From: Nonomuraea muscovyensis
Lineage (GTDB): Bacteria; Actinomycetota; Actinomycetes; Streptosporangiales; Streptosporangiaceae
Length of the DNA: 64,000 nt
Reading direction: 5' to 3'
Assembly (NCBI RefSeq): GCF_014207745.1
Contig: NZ_JACHJB010000001.1
Location: 2,976,001-3,040,000, forward strand
The position numbers and the translations under genes were made by a program. Positions 39,497 through 48,005 of this stretch are shown in pieces. Numbering within the stretch: position 1 is the stretch's first letter; every line of letters begins with the position of its first letter. The notes beneath the pieces were generated by a model. That model had not been told where the DNA came from, made no database searches, and worked only from the letters and a program-made list of their open reading frames with translations.

Positions 39497-40102
39497 TCAG
39501 TCAATCGAATAGATAGCCTCGCCGGAGGGGTCCCATTCGAGGGCGACGAGTTTGCCGTATTTCGTGGCCAGCCTGTGGCGCATTTCCTGGTCGAAGGCGT
39601 TGGTCTTGAGGATGGCCCGGTTGAGCTCCGGGCGGATGCCCATGGCCCACACTCCTGGTTCCTCGATGGGGCCGGGCTCCTCTTCCATCAACGCCTTCAG
39701 CTCGGCGTGGCTGTTCTCCGCGGGCCGTACCTGGGGCACGATCCGGTACGGGAGGTGTTGCCCGTCCGACCAGTCCGTTCCAGAGATCGGCGGAGCCGCC
39801 AGCTCGCGCCCTCGCGCGGTGACGTAAGGTGCGACGAGCCGGTACGGCGCGTGCAGGATGTACGGCGGCGCGAGATCGTGTGGATAGGCTTCGGCTCGCC
39901 GCTGGGCGGTTTCCTGCGCCCGTTGGAACGGCCGAATACCCTCATACGACCTGAGCAGCACGGGGTGCACGGGCTGGTAGTAGACCTCCACCCGACCACT
40001 CGTCGCCGGCTGCACGATCACCCGCCACTCGCCCGGCAGAAACTCGGGCGCCGCCGTCACGACGTAGACGGCGAGCAGCGCGAAGATCATCTTCAGTCGC
40101 AT
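39497..40102 (-). CDS. Hypothetical exported protein
   Basis: The 201-residue protein begins with a short positively charged stretch and one hydrophobic helix (MRLKMIFALLAVYVVTAAPE), so it is exported or membrane-anchored. The rest is soluble, with a proline-rich middle (VYYQPVHPVLLRSYEG; LHAPYRLVAPYV). No family is recognised. ATG 40102 begins the signal segment; the frame upstream adds 20 unlikely residues. Confidence 0.6.
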   Translation of the reverse strand: MRLKMIFALLAVYVVTAAPEFLPGEWRVIVQPATSGRVEVYYQPVHPVLLRSYEGIRPFQRAQETAQRRAEAYPHDLAPPYILHAPYRLVAPYVTARGRELAAPPISGTDWSDGQHLPYRIVPQVRPAENSHAELKALMEEEPGPIEEPGVWAMGIRPELNRAILKTNAFDQEMRHRLATKYGKLVALEWDPSGEAIYSID

Positions 40103-40317
40103 GCGCGATGAGTGTAGAGCATCCCTCGCACCATGATCAGTACAGGCGGTTCGAGATGACACCCGGAGATCGCCCCCAGCCAGCTACGGCGGCCGGCCAT
40201 CGAAAGGGGATCGCAGGTGCTGTCCTGCCCGTCCCCACCGGTTCAACGTGGACCGGCGCCCCGGCTGCTCTACTCGGGACCGCCTGGGACGGCGCCGGAT
40301 TGCAGCTGAAACCGCGA

Positions 40318-40911
40318 CTATGGAGCAGTCCCCACGGGTGGCATGACCTCGATGATGCGAGCTGTCCCGGCGTGTGGCCGCATCTCGTGCATGGTGATCA
40401 CGTCGCCCTGGTCGAGATGCTGCCAATGCTCGGGCCTCAGCGGAAGCAGTCTCACCGATGCGCATGCGCCCGGCTCCAAGGCTCCGTAGCCCTCGACCCA
40501 GAGTGAGGCGATGCTGAGCAACGGGTCACCCTCAGGCGTGAGGCGGCCGACGTCCCACAGAGGCCGCAGCACTCCGCGGGGAGGTACGGGTCTCTTCCGG
40601 CCTCCGTCCTCGGTACGCATCAGACAGAGTTCAGCCCGGATGGCGCCGCTGCGGGCTTCACTACTCCGCCACGCATACCAGTCCGCGTCCTTGAGGCACA
40701 TCAGGTGAGCAGCGTCGGTCAGCAGACTCCAGAACCCGGGTGGCTGCGGATGCGCGCCACCGAAATCTTCGAGAAGGAGGAGTGCCGCTTCCCAGTCGTC
40801 GTCTTCCAGATACTCCATGACGCGGGCAGCGCTGACAGTGGCCTTCTCGCTTCGGGCGTCGGCGAGACAGAGCCGGGCAGCCTTGAGAAGCGGGGAGTCC
40901 TGGGAGTCCAC
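40318..40911 (-). CDS. Conserved hypothetical protein with EF-Tu-domain-like tail
   Basis: The 197-residue protein has a helical N-terminal part (SPLLKAARLCLADARSEKA; VMEYLEDDDWEAALLLLEDF). Its C-terminal part is beta-rich (VRLLPLRPEHWQHLDQGDVI, TMHEMRP), reminiscent of the third domain of EF-Tu-like proteins. I know similar streptomycete proteins of unknown role. GTG 40911 begins the conserved part; an open frame runs 51 codons further upstream with poor protein character. Confidence 0.6.
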   Translation of the reverse strand: MDSQDSPLLKAARLCLADARSEKATVSAARVMEYLEDDDWEAALLLLEDFGGAHPQPPGFWSLLTDAAHLMCLKDADWYAWRSSEARSGAIRAELCLMRTEDGGRKRPVPPRGVLRPLWDVGRLTPEGDPLLSIASLWVEGYGALEPGACASVRLLPLRPEHWQHLDQGDVITMHEMRPHAGTARIIEVMPPVGTAP

Positions 40912-41039
40912 GGTCGCTTCAGCCTGGCCACCTGGGGGCAGGCGCTCGACTCGCTGCCCAGGCTGAGCTGATCCGGCAGGTAGGTGATGGGGAACGATCC
41001 GATCCCATCGGTCTCGATGACGCATCCGCGGTATACGCG

Positions 41040-41654
41040 CTATTGATCGTGGATGGTGGGACATTCGTCGGTCAACGGCTGGTAGTGCGAGACGGCGATG
41101 AGTTCACCGGATGCGTCGAAGCCCCGGAACTCGGCTCTGTCGTCGGCATGGCGAATCGTGTGCGGCACGGTGACCAGACCACTTTCCGGGACGGTGACGT
41201 CCATGACGTCGCCGGCGTAGCGCACCTGCACCGCGGCCACCCTTCGCGTCGCCATCAACGTCAGATCGGCCACCCACTCCATGTCGGGGCGCGCAAGCTG
41301 GCACGACAGATCCATCAGGTCATTGCCGAACCAGTCGCGCAGGGGTTCGTCCGGCCGACGCAGCACCCACTCCGGCATCCCCCCTCCCGAGGACGTGGGC
41401 GGGTACTGCCACTGCCCGACCGCCGAACGCGCCAGCAGATAGACGTCGTCGTAGAGCTCGCCGTCCTCCAGGTCTCGGGACAGCACGATCACCGAGCCGT
41501 AGCGGCCCCACTGACCTGCCGCCGCGATCGCGGCCGAGCCGGCTGGGAGAGCCACCGGAAGCGGGGGTGCGCCATGGTCGAGCGCGTCGAACAACTCCTG
41601 CTCGTCGAAGAACCGGTAGGAGTCGTCAGATAACTCATGTTCCGTATCTTCCAT
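41040..41654 (-). CDS. Hypothetical protein
   Basis: This 204-residue acidic soluble protein (EDTEHELSDDSYRFFDEQEL at the start) has no signal or membrane segment. Blocks such as GSVIVLSRDLEDGELYDDVY and LVTVPHTIRHADDRAEF look like a folded domain. ATG 41654 starts it; a GTG 30 bases upstream is possible. No function can be given. Its neighbours are also hypothetical genes on the same strand. Confidence 0.55.
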   Translation of the reverse strand: MEDTEHELSDDSYRFFDEQELFDALDHGAPPLPVALPAGSAAIAAAGQWGRYGSVIVLSRDLEDGELYDDVYLLARSAVGQWQYPPTSSGGGMPEWVLRRPDEPLRDWFGNDLMDLSCQLARPDMEWVADLTLMATRRVAAVQVRYAGDVMDVTVPESGLVTVPHTIRHADDRAEFRGFDASGELIAVSHYQPLTDECPTIHDQ

Positions 41655-42435
41655 ATGCCTCAGCGTAACAACGCCCAGGCCCACTTGGTTGCGTCACCCA
41701 TATCGTGGCTGTGGTGTTCCGGCTGGTCAGAACTCCTCCACCACCAGATAGTCCGCGGCGAGCTGCAGTGAAGGTCCTCATGAAGAGGTAACGGGGCGTT
41801 CGGCAGAATGCTGTAGGCACCTGTTGAATGGGGCGGGCAAGCCCCCCCGATACGAACTGACTTCTTCTCGGCGAAAGCATATGGTGAGGCCTGGCACCGT
41901 ACGGCGAATCCAGCAATCAAAACGGGAGCGAGAAAGGACGTCTCCGCAAATATAAGTGCCCGGCGCCACGGGCTGCTTGGAAATCCGGGCAGCGCGACGC
42001 TAGGCACAGTTGCCGCGGTCTATGCATTCCGCGGACTTAGCGATCTACGGACGGTTCCTGTGCTTCTGGCTCTGTCGTCGCCCCGCGCTACGGCGACGGC
42101 CAGGACCGAGGATGTAGTCGGCCTGCGAGCGCACGGGCAGGAACGTGAGGATGGTCATGCCAAACCTCCAAGGATCAAAGTCGTTCTCCCTCGAGGGGCG
42201 ACGATACCGCCCATGTCCGCGACTTAATCCCAAACTTTCGCCAAGCCGGTTCGCGCATCCTTTATTCGAAATAAGAGCACCCGCAAGGTTCGCCGGCGCT
42301 CTGGTGCGTTCACCAGGAAGTTGGCCCTTTATTTATCTAGTTTCTTTACAGATAGGGCCGGGGAGCGATACAGCTCCGCGATGATGACGATGTTCATCCT
42401 CGGCTGTGCAGCAAGGTGCCAGCCAGAGCGTGCCT
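41655..42435. other. Gene-free, AT-richer stretch
   Basis: About 780 bases carry only short frames without codon bias. GC is low for this genome, especially near 41930-42010 and 42170-42380. No RNA gene, repeat pair or promoter was recognised. It fits decayed or foreign DNA. Confidence 0.5.
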
Positions 42436-42639
42436 TCATCCTGCGATCTTCTCGATGAGCAAATCGAGGACGTCCCCGACGCGATACAAGGGTCGGCCGG
42501 TCTTGTCGTGGCCGCGGTTCACCATGTGGCCACGGTGGGCGTAGCCGCGGATCATCGCGGGTGTGAGGTTCGCGCAGAGGCCGTGCAACGCCCGCGCGAT
42601 CTCGGTGGCCGTGCCGAGTTGGTCGGCGACCTGCTCCAT
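42436..42639 (-). CDS. Small helix-turn-helix protein of mobile-element type
   Basis: The 67-residue protein has an N-terminal helix pair (MEQVADQLGTATEIARALHG) followed by MIRGYAHRGHMVNRGHDKTG and RPLYRVGDVLDLLIEKI. The second part resembles the MerR/excisionase-like winged helix found in small genes of actinobacterial integrative elements and phages. The start overlaps the stop of an upstream reading frame. It may be an excisionase or accessory protein. Confidence 0.55.
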   Translation of the reverse strand: MEQVADQLGTATEIARALHGLCANLTPAMIRGYAHRGHMVNRGHDKTGRPLYRVGDVLDLLIEKIAG

Positions 42640-42642
42640 CAG

Positions 42643-42910
42643 CTACTGCTCGCGCGGCATCGCGCTGTGTGTGCCGCCGCACTCGCGGCAGCGGATAGTA
42701 CTCGTGCCGTGGCGGGCGTACAGGTCGGTTGTGCAGGTGTCGATGCCGCACGCCCGGCGTACCAGGTCGCCGGCGGCCGGTGGATGACGCGGCGGGCCTG
42801 CCGCACGGCGTGCCGATCTCCTTGACGGCCTCGACGGCGGCCGGGCGGGCTATCAGCGCCCGGTGTTGACGTAACAGGCGCCGCGCGATGGCCGGCAGCG
42901 TGTCCGTGGG
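42643..42910 (-). pseudogene. Frameshifted zinc-finger gene remnant
   Basis: The end of the frame encodes RRACGIDTCTTDLYARHGTS then TIRCRECGGTHSAM, a paired-cysteine zinc-ribbon-like end stopping just inside the next gene's start. A protein-like segment upstream (RRLLRQHRALIARPAAVEAV) lies in another frame, so at least one frameshift separates the two. The pair with the downstream helix-turn-helix gene is typical of element accessory genes. Confidence 0.4.
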
Positions 42911-43002
42911 TCGGGCACGTGGGGACGGGGCCGGGCTGTGACGTCAGCGGCTGCTGGTGGCGATGAGGAAAGCGACCAGTTCGAGCACGGTGAGGGGCCA
43001 GA

Positions 43003-43305
43003 TCACGGTGGGAGGAAGCGCGGGGAAATGATCACGAGGTACGCCAGGACGGCCAACCAGGCGTAGCCGCCGTTGACGTACGCGGGCGCCAGCGGGTGAT
43101 CGGACGTAGACGGCTCTTCCTGCGAGAACGGGCGCCGCCGGCGGTCAGGGCGCCGCGGTTGTGCGGAGCTGAGCGTGCGTGAGAGGGGCCGGGTGGCCTG
43201 GTGCCCAAGGGGCGGCTTCACGACCACGAGGCTCCTGGGCGCCGGAGGTGACGGCCTGGCCTGGGCGAGCTCGCCGGGCATCTGCCCGACCAGGTCGGCC
43301 GACAT
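43003..43305 (-). CDS. Small proline-rich membrane protein or its remnant
   Basis: A 100-codon frame ends in one hydrophobic helix (AYVNGGYAWLAVLAYLVIIS). A second hydrophobic segment (VIWPLTVLELVAFLIA) continues immediately in another frame, as if a frameshift had split a two-helix protein. Small two-helix proteins are common spread genes of actinobacterial elements. The support is weak. Confidence 0.3.
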   Translation of the reverse strand: MSADLVGQMPGELAQARPSPPAPRSLVVVKPPLGHQATRPLSRTLSSAQPRRPDRRRRPFSQEEPSTSDHPLAPAYVNGGYAWLAVLAYLVIISPRFLPP

Positions 43306-43326
43306 CGGCCCGCCAGCCCTCGCCGC

Positions 43327-43932
43327 TTAGCAGGCAGAGGGAATGCCCACCTTGGCCGCGAACCCGGCGGTAAAGACGACCATGACATCGTCGGTACCCA
43401 GGTGGTGGACGTCGGTTGGCGGCCATTCCGCCGGGCTCCCCGCGGCTATCCACACGGCCTTCTCCCGCGAGCACAATCTAATCGCGGCCGGAGTCCGGAG
43501 GGAGCCCTCGCGATCTTGGGACCAGGCGATGTCGACGGAGGTGAGTGTTCTGTCGACCAGGCTCGACCAGCGTGGGTGATCGGTCACGGCCACCGCCGCC
43601 GACCCGCCTGGTTCCCCGATCATCCGCAGGTGAGCGGTCATCGGCTCAGGAAAGACTTCAAGTCCGTAGTGGTCGAAGCTGCTGCCCCACACGGCCGAGA
43701 AACAGGCGCCATCGTCGGTGAACAGTTCCACCCCCATGGTGGGCTGGTGCCACGTCCCGAAGTCCCACTCCTCGACGTCGCGACCGTCCTCCCCGCCCAT
43801 CAAGGGGTAGTAGACGACCCTGTGGATACGCCTGCCTCGCAACATGGCGGCCGTACGTTCATACTCCACCGCGGTCAGCGACGACGACACCGGTACAGCA
43901 TCACCCCATGCAGACAGCCCGCGCCATCGCAT
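43327..43932 (-). CDS. Hypothetical protein
   Basis: The 201-residue soluble protein starts at ATG 43932 or at GTG 43890 (SSSLTAVEYERTAAML follows). It contains MGGEDGRDVEEWDFGTWHQP and FDHYGLEVFPEPMTAHLRMI, and ends in a beta-rich segment. No known family. It lies between the decayed element genes and tRNA-Ser. Confidence 0.55.
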   Translation of the reverse strand: MRWRGLSAWGDAVPVSSSLTAVEYERTAAMLRGRRIHRVVYYPLMGGEDGRDVEEWDFGTWHQPTMGVELFTDDGACFSAVWGSSFDHYGLEVFPEPMTAHLRMIGEPGGSAAVAVTDHPRWSSLVDRTLTSVDIAWSQDREGSLRTPAAIRLCSREKAVWIAAGSPAEWPPTDVHHLGTDDVMVVFTAGFAAKVGIPSAC

Positions 43933-44029
43933 TTCTGCAGTCCCACGACTCGGCGCGACCCGGCGAGCGTTCCGGTCACAGCACGAGCCGTTGGAACTAG
44001 CACTGCAACTACGACGCCCCGAAAAGATC

Positions 44030-44065
44030 AAAGGCCCTCTCCCCGTAATCGGGGCGAGGGCCTTT
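44030..44065 (-). terminator. Terminator of tRNA-Ser
   Basis: Arms 44030-44045 and 44050-44065 (AAAGGCCCTC... / ...GAGGGCCTTT) pair with one wobble around TAAT. On the minus strand a T-rich run follows. It stands six bases after the tRNA end. Confidence 0.85.
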
Positions 44066-44071
44066 CACCTG

Positions 44072-44160
44072 CGGAGGATCGGGGATTTGAACCCCGGATG
44101 GTGTTGCCACCAAACCGCATTAGCAGTGCGGCGCCATAGACCTGACTAGGCGAATCCTCC
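44072..44160 (-). tRNA. tRNA-Ser (anticodon GCT)
   Basis: The 89-base serine tRNA has acceptor arms GGAGGAT/ATCCTCC with discriminator G and anticodon loop CTGCTAA (anticodon GCT, codons AGC/AGU). It carries the long serine variable arm and a T arm GGGGTTCAAATCCCC. The 3' CCA is not encoded. Confidence 0.95.
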
Positions 44161-44236
44161 TGGAAGCCATGTGGCTCAGGACAGCGTACCGGCCTTCTGG
44201 CGAGGCGGCAAAGCGGTTGCGCCCGCGAGCCCTACG

Positions 44237-44269
44237 AGGAGGTTATCCACCGCCTGTGGGTAACCTCCT
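44237..44269 (-). terminator. Hairpin between tRNA-Ser and yceI
   Basis: Arms 44237-44250 (AGGAGGTTATCCAC) and 44256-44269 (GTGGGTAACCTCCT) pair with one mismatch around a 5-base loop. It lies 58 bases downstream of the yceI-like stop and probably ends that transcript. Confidence 0.6.
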
Positions 44270-44327
44270 GTGGACGAAGCCCGCCCTGTTCCAGAACGGG
44301 CTTTCGAGGAGGCTGCGAGAGAGGGCC

Positions 44328-44891
44328 TCAGGCGGCCGGGTTGGCCTCGCCCTCGATCTCGATCTTGACCTTCTTGCCCACCAGGACGCCGCCGGTCTCC
44401 AGGGCCTGGTTCCAGGTCAGGCCGAACTCCTCGCGGTCCACCTCGGTGTGGATGGAGAAGCCCCACACGGCCTGGCCCCACGGGTTGGTGCCGGCGCCGC
44501 CGTACTCGACGGTGAGCTCGACCTCCCGGGTGACGTCGCGGATCGCCAGGTCGCCGACGACGGTGAACTCGTCGTCCGACTGGCGGGTCACGCGCTTGCT
44601 CTGGAAGGTGATCTCCGGGAACTTGTCCACGGCCAGGAAGTCGTCGCTGCGCAGGTGGCCGTCACGGTCGGCGACGCCGGTGTCGATGCTGGCCGTCTTG
44701 ATCGTGAGCTGGGCGGCCGACTCGAGCGGGTTCTCGGCGATCGTGATCGTGGCGCTGTAGTCCGAGAAGTGGCCACGGACCTTGCTCACCATCATGTGCT
44801 TGACGACGAAGCCGATGCGGCTGTGGGCCGCGTCCATGGTGTAGGTGCCGGCGGCGGGGACGGTGAGGCCTTCCCAGGTACGAGTGCTCAT
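44328..44891 (-). CDS. YceI-family polyisoprenoid-binding-like protein
   Basis: This 187-residue YceI lipocalin-like barrel shows TYTMDAAHSRIGFVVKHMMV, FSDYSATI and TREVELTVEYGG. There is no signal peptide, as in many actinobacterial members, so it may bind an isoprenoid or other lipid in the cytoplasm. ATG 44891 follows AGGGAGCA. It is divergent from a MarR regulator, a pairing often seen, and is probably under its control. Confidence 0.9.
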   Translation of the reverse strand: MSTRTWEGLTVPAAGTYTMDAAHSRIGFVVKHMMVSKVRGHFSDYSATITIAENPLESAAQLTIKTASIDTGVADRDGHLRSDDFLAVDKFPEITFQSKRVTRQSDDEFTVVGDLAIRDVTREVELTVEYGGAGTNPWGQAVWGFSIHTEVDREEFGLTWNQALETGGVLVGKKVKIEIEGEANPAA

Positions 44892-44923
44892 GAGGTGCTC
44901 CCTAGAAGCTTGTCGTGCGGATA

Positions 44924-44970
44924 GTTGCGTCAACAGACATCTACACGAGGAATATTCCCCGCGTCAACTA
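44924..44970. promoter_or_regulatory. Probable MarR operator region
   Basis: The divergent gap contains GTTGCGTCAAC (44924-44934, palindromic GTTG/CAAC), the perfect palindrome GGAATATTCC (44949-44958) and a second copy of GCGTCAAC (44961-44968). Repeats between the two starts are the likely MarR binding sites. Confidence 0.5.
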
Positions 44971-44984
44971 TCGTCGGATAGGGT

Positions 44985-45476
44985 GTGAACGTGAAACCGA
45001 TCGAAGACCCCCGGCTGACGGCCATGGGCCTGCTGTCCGAGGTCCACGCAGGGCTGGCTGCCCGGATGCAGCCGGTGTTCAGCGCCGCCGGGCTGTCGGA
45101 GGCCGACTTCGAGACGCTCGTCAGGCTGGGCCGTTCCCCCGGCGAACGGCTGCGCATGACCGACCTGGCCGCCCAGACCGGGCTGTCCACCAGCGGAGTG
45201 ACGAGAGTCGTCGACCGCCTCGAGCGCGACGGCCTGGTCACCCGTGTGGCCTGTGCCCATGACAGGCGCACCTCCTATGCGGCCCTCACCGACGCCGGCC
45301 GCGAACGCCTCGAGTCCGTGCTGCCCCTCCACCTCGCCGACATCGAGAGCTGCTTCACCGGCCTGCTCGCCGAGGACCAGCTCGAAGCCTTCCTCGCCGC
45401 CCTGCGCACGATCAGGGACGTCGTACGGCCCTGCGCTACCGCTGGGGCGGAGCGGATATCCCCAGCTCGGACCTGA
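44985..45476 (+). CDS. MarR-family transcriptional regulator
   Basis: The 163-residue winged-helix regulator has recognition helix LAAQTGLSTSGVTRVVDRLE, the wing RVACAHDRRTSYAALTDAGR, and dimer helices at both ends. GTG 44985 or GTG 44991 starts it. It probably represses the divergent yceI-like gene and itself. The 3' end overlaps the convergent sigma gene by 41 bases. Confidence 0.92.
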   Translation: MNVKPIEDPRLTAMGLLSEVHAGLAARMQPVFSAAGLSEADFETLVRLGRSPGERLRMTDLAAQTGLSTSGVTRVVDRLERDGLVTRVACAHDRRTSYAALTDAGRERLESVLPLHLADIESCFTGLLAEDQLEAFLAALRTIRDVVRPCATAGAERISPART

Positions 45477-45942
45477 GCTTGGCCATGGCCCGCGACACCG
45501 TGCTCTTGACCGTGCCGACGCTGATGCCGAGCGTGCTCGCGACCTCCGGTTCGGACATGTCCTCGTAGTAGCGCAGCACGATCGCGGCCCGCATGCGTTC
45601 GGGCAGCCTGCTCAGCGCCCGTTCGAGCCGCTCGTGCACCTCACCGTACGTCTCCGACGGCTCCCACGGAACCTCCGGCAGCTCGTCGGACGGATACTCC
45701 TCCAGCTTGCGCCGCCGCCACTGCGAGATGTTGATGTTCACCATCGCCCGCCGGACGTAGCCGTCGAGCGCTCCACGGTCGGCGATGCGGTCCCAGGCCA
45801 GGTACGTCCTGGTCAGGGCGTTCTGCAGCAGGTCCTCGGCGTCCAGAGGGTGCCCGGTGAGCTGGTGGGCGGCGCGCAGCAGCGCGGGACCGCGGGTCGC
45901 GACGTACTCGCGGAACTCCTCTTCCTCCTGAGTGATCTGCAT
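45436..45942 (-). CDS. SigE-family ECF sigma factor
   Basis: The 168-residue sigma factor of the streptomycete SigE family has region 2 (EFREYVATRGPALLRAAHQL, DAEDLLQNALTRTYLAW) and region 4 (LPERMRAAIVLRYYEDMSEP, GTVKSTVSRAMAKL). ATG 45942 begins the conserved part. No anti-sigma gene adjoins it; the next gene across the divergent gap is the Cys-rich protein. Confidence 0.9.
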   Translation of the reverse strand: MQITQEEEEFREYVATRGPALLRAAHQLTGHPLDAEDLLQNALTRTYLAWDRIADRGALDGYVRRAMVNINISQWRRRKLEEYPSDELPEVPWEPSETYGEVHERLERALSRLPERMRAAIVLRYYEDMSEPEVASTLGISVGTVKSTVSRAMAKLRSELGISAPPQR

Positions 45943-46157
45943 CGTGGCCAGAATCGCAGCCGTACGCCCAGTTGGGGCTGAACCGGAATTCATGATTCGG
46001 CCCGCCGACGACAAAGATCCGTCCAGGTCGGTGGCGGTTTGTACGACGCCGGATGTCATGTCCTTTCCTTGGGATGCGTATTTTGCTCCCTATGAGCCCC
46101 GGCCCGAGCGCGGCGCGGCCGGCCGTGTGACGCTAGAGACGCGACAAGGGAGGGCGA

Positions 46158-47105
46158 ATGGGCTATCCGGACGTCGGGCGCCGCCGGGTGCTCGCGGCGG
46201 CGGCGCTGGGCAGGGAGGCGGGCGTCCCCGGCCCCGAGCCGTCGGCCGGTAATTCGTTACGCGCGGTCGCGGGTGAGATCGTCGACATCAGCCCGCACCT
46301 GGTCATCATCGAGACGCCGGAGGGCCGGGAGGAGCGGCTGGTCATCGCCCCCTGGGCCACCGCGTGGCACGGCGGCGACACCGCCCCGGCCGACATCCCG
46401 ATCCGCTCCAGGGTCATGATGCGGACCGTGCGCGAGGGCAAGGTCGTCGAACGCATCTGGGCCGACACCGTCCGCATCACCGGCACGATCCTGACCATCG
46501 AAGGGCGCAAGGACCTGACGGTCGAGTTGTCCTGCGGCCCGCACCGCGGCCGACGCACGATCGTCATCCCCTACCGGGCCACCGGCCGTGTCCAGGTGCG
46601 TCACCCCAAGCTGGAGCCCGGCTACCTCTTCGACGCGATCGGCGTCAGGCGGGACGGCGCCTGCCACGCGCTGCTGCCGGCCACCTCCCAGCCTCCCTAC
46701 CCCGCGCGCGCCGTGCCCCCGCCCCCGCCCGCGTACGCCGGGGTGCAGTCGCGCGTCTCCGGCACCGTCACCTGGTCCGACGCGTTCGACGAGGAGGAAC
46801 GCGGCCTGGCCTACCCCATGGTCGAACGTTCCGACGCCGGCTGCCCCGACGCCGAGGTGTCCTGCGCGGGCCTGCCGTACCTCGCGGTCGGCTCGCTCGT
46901 CCAGGTCAAGAACGTCTGCGCCGAGCGCGCGGTCAACGTGCCGGTGGTCGCGTGCGGGTGCGTGGCCGGGCGGTTCTGCGATCGTTGCGTGGAGTGCGGC
47001 ACGTCGCCGCGCGGCCGGATCGCGGAGCTGTCGCCGTCGTCGTACATCGAGCTCGGCGGCGACCTGGTCAAGGGATGCTTCAACGCTCAGATCGGATGGG
47101 GGTGA
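46158..47105 (+). CDS. Cys-rich protein with double-psi barrel-like domain
   Basis: The 315-residue protein's N-terminal half is beta-rich (EIVDISPHLVIIETPEGREE) and resembles an OB-like or Hint-like barrel. After a Pro-rich linker the C-terminal 110 residues, from GTVTWSDAFD through LAVGSLVQVKNVCAERAVNV and GRIAELSPSSYIELGG, follow the layout of an RlpA/expansin-type double-psi barrel, with about eight added cysteines. No standard signal peptide is visible. It overlaps the MauE-like gene by ten bases. Function unknown; disulfide-linked assembly is an inference. Confidence 0.7.
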   Translation: MGYPDVGRRRVLAAAALGREAGVPGPEPSAGNSLRAVAGEIVDISPHLVIIETPEGREERLVIAPWATAWHGGDTAPADIPIRSRVMMRTVREGKVVERIWADTVRITGTILTIEGRKDLTVELSCGPHRGRRTIVIPYRATGRVQVRHPKLEPGYLFDAIGVRRDGACHALLPATSQPPYPARAVPPPPPAYAGVQSRVSGTVTWSDAFDEEERGLAYPMVERSDAGCPDAEVSCAGLPYLAVGSLVQVKNVCAERAVNVPVVACGCVAGRFCDRCVECGTSPRGRIAELSPSSYIELGGDLVKGCFNAQIGWG

Positions 47106-47902
47106 CGCTGGTGGTGGCATCGCAGCTACCGGTCCTGATCGTGCTGCTCGTCCTCGGCACGGTGGCCAAGCTGTCCACAGTGCGCTCGGGCGGCGAGCCG
47201 GGCGCGCTGTCCAGGCTGGGGCCCGCCGTCCTGGTGCCCGGGCGGCTGCAGGCTCCGGCGCTGGTCGCGTGCGCGGTGGGGGAGCTGGCCCTCGCCGCGG
47301 GCCTTCTGGCGTCCACCGCCGCGATCTTCCGGTGGGCGACGGTCATGTTCTTCGCGCTGTCCACGTACGTGCTGCTGGAGCTGCGCAGGCGGCGGCCGGA
47401 CGCCGGATGCGGCTGCTTCGGCGACGTCAGCGCGGCCCCCGTGGGCGTCCGGTCGATCAGCAGGACCGTCGCGCTGACCGGGATGGCGGTGCTGACGGTG
47501 TGGGCCGAGGTGCCCGGCTGGGTGACGTTCGTCCAGCCGTCGTGGTGGACGGCGGCCGGTGTGGCGCTGCTCCTGCTGCTGTCGCCCGAACTGGAGGAAC
47601 TGGCCGACCGGGTGAGGTATCGCGCGCCCTGCGAGCAGCGCCGGGCCCCGGCCGAGAGCGTCACGATGGCCCGGCTGCGGGGCAGCCGTTCGTGGCGGGC
47701 CCACGAGGAACTGCTGGCCTCGGCTGAGCCGTACGACACCTGGCGGGAGCTGTGCTGGCGCTTCTTCGCCTTCCGGAGCAAGGACGACGGCGACGTGGTC
47801 TTCGCCGTCTACCTCAGCGGCCGGCGCCCGGTCGTGCGGGTCGCCGTGGTCAGCCCGGAGGACACCGGATCTCTGCCGTCGTATACGCCGGTATCGGCGT
47901 GA
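47096..47902 (+). CDS. MauE/DoxX-like redox membrane protein
   Basis: The 268-residue protein has four or five membrane helices and the MauE motif GCGCFGD near residue 102. MauE-type proteins pass electrons for disulfide formation in exported partners. The C-terminal 90 residues are soluble. The start ATG lies within the end of the Cys-rich gene, so the two are coupled, and the Cys-rich barrel is the natural candidate partner. Confidence 0.75.
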   Translation: MGVTLVVASQLPVLIVLLVLGTVAKLSTVRSGGEPGALSRLGPAVLVPGRLQAPALVACAVGELALAAGLLASTAAIFRWATVMFFALSTYVLLELRRRRPDAGCGCFGDVSAAPVGVRSISRTVALTGMAVLTVWAEVPGWVTFVQPSWWTAAGVALLLLLSPELEELADRVRYRAPCEQRRAPAESVTMARLRGSRSWRAHEELLASAEPYDTWRELCWRFFAFRSKDDGDVVFAVYLSGRRPVVRVAVVSPEDTGSLPSYTPVSA

Positions 47903-47946
47903 CGTTAGACAGCCGTAGATTTCCCTCGACGGGCAGCGGGATATGA

Positions 47947-47990
47947 CTCTATTGGGCTATCTAGCTTCCCCACTAGACAGCCCAATAGAG
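47947..47990. terminator. Bidirectional hairpin terminator
   Basis: Arms 47947-47964 and 47973-47990 are 18 bases each with a single mismatch, around an 8-base loop (CTCTATTGGGCT ... AGCCCAATAGAG). It lies between convergent genes and can serve both. Confidence 0.85.
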
Positions 47991-48005
47991 GACTAGGGGC
48001 GCCGG

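Noticed and set aside
39247..39504. Minus-strand 85-codon frame
   Set aside because: It runs through the tRNA-Ser pseudogene, so its reading frame is accidental.
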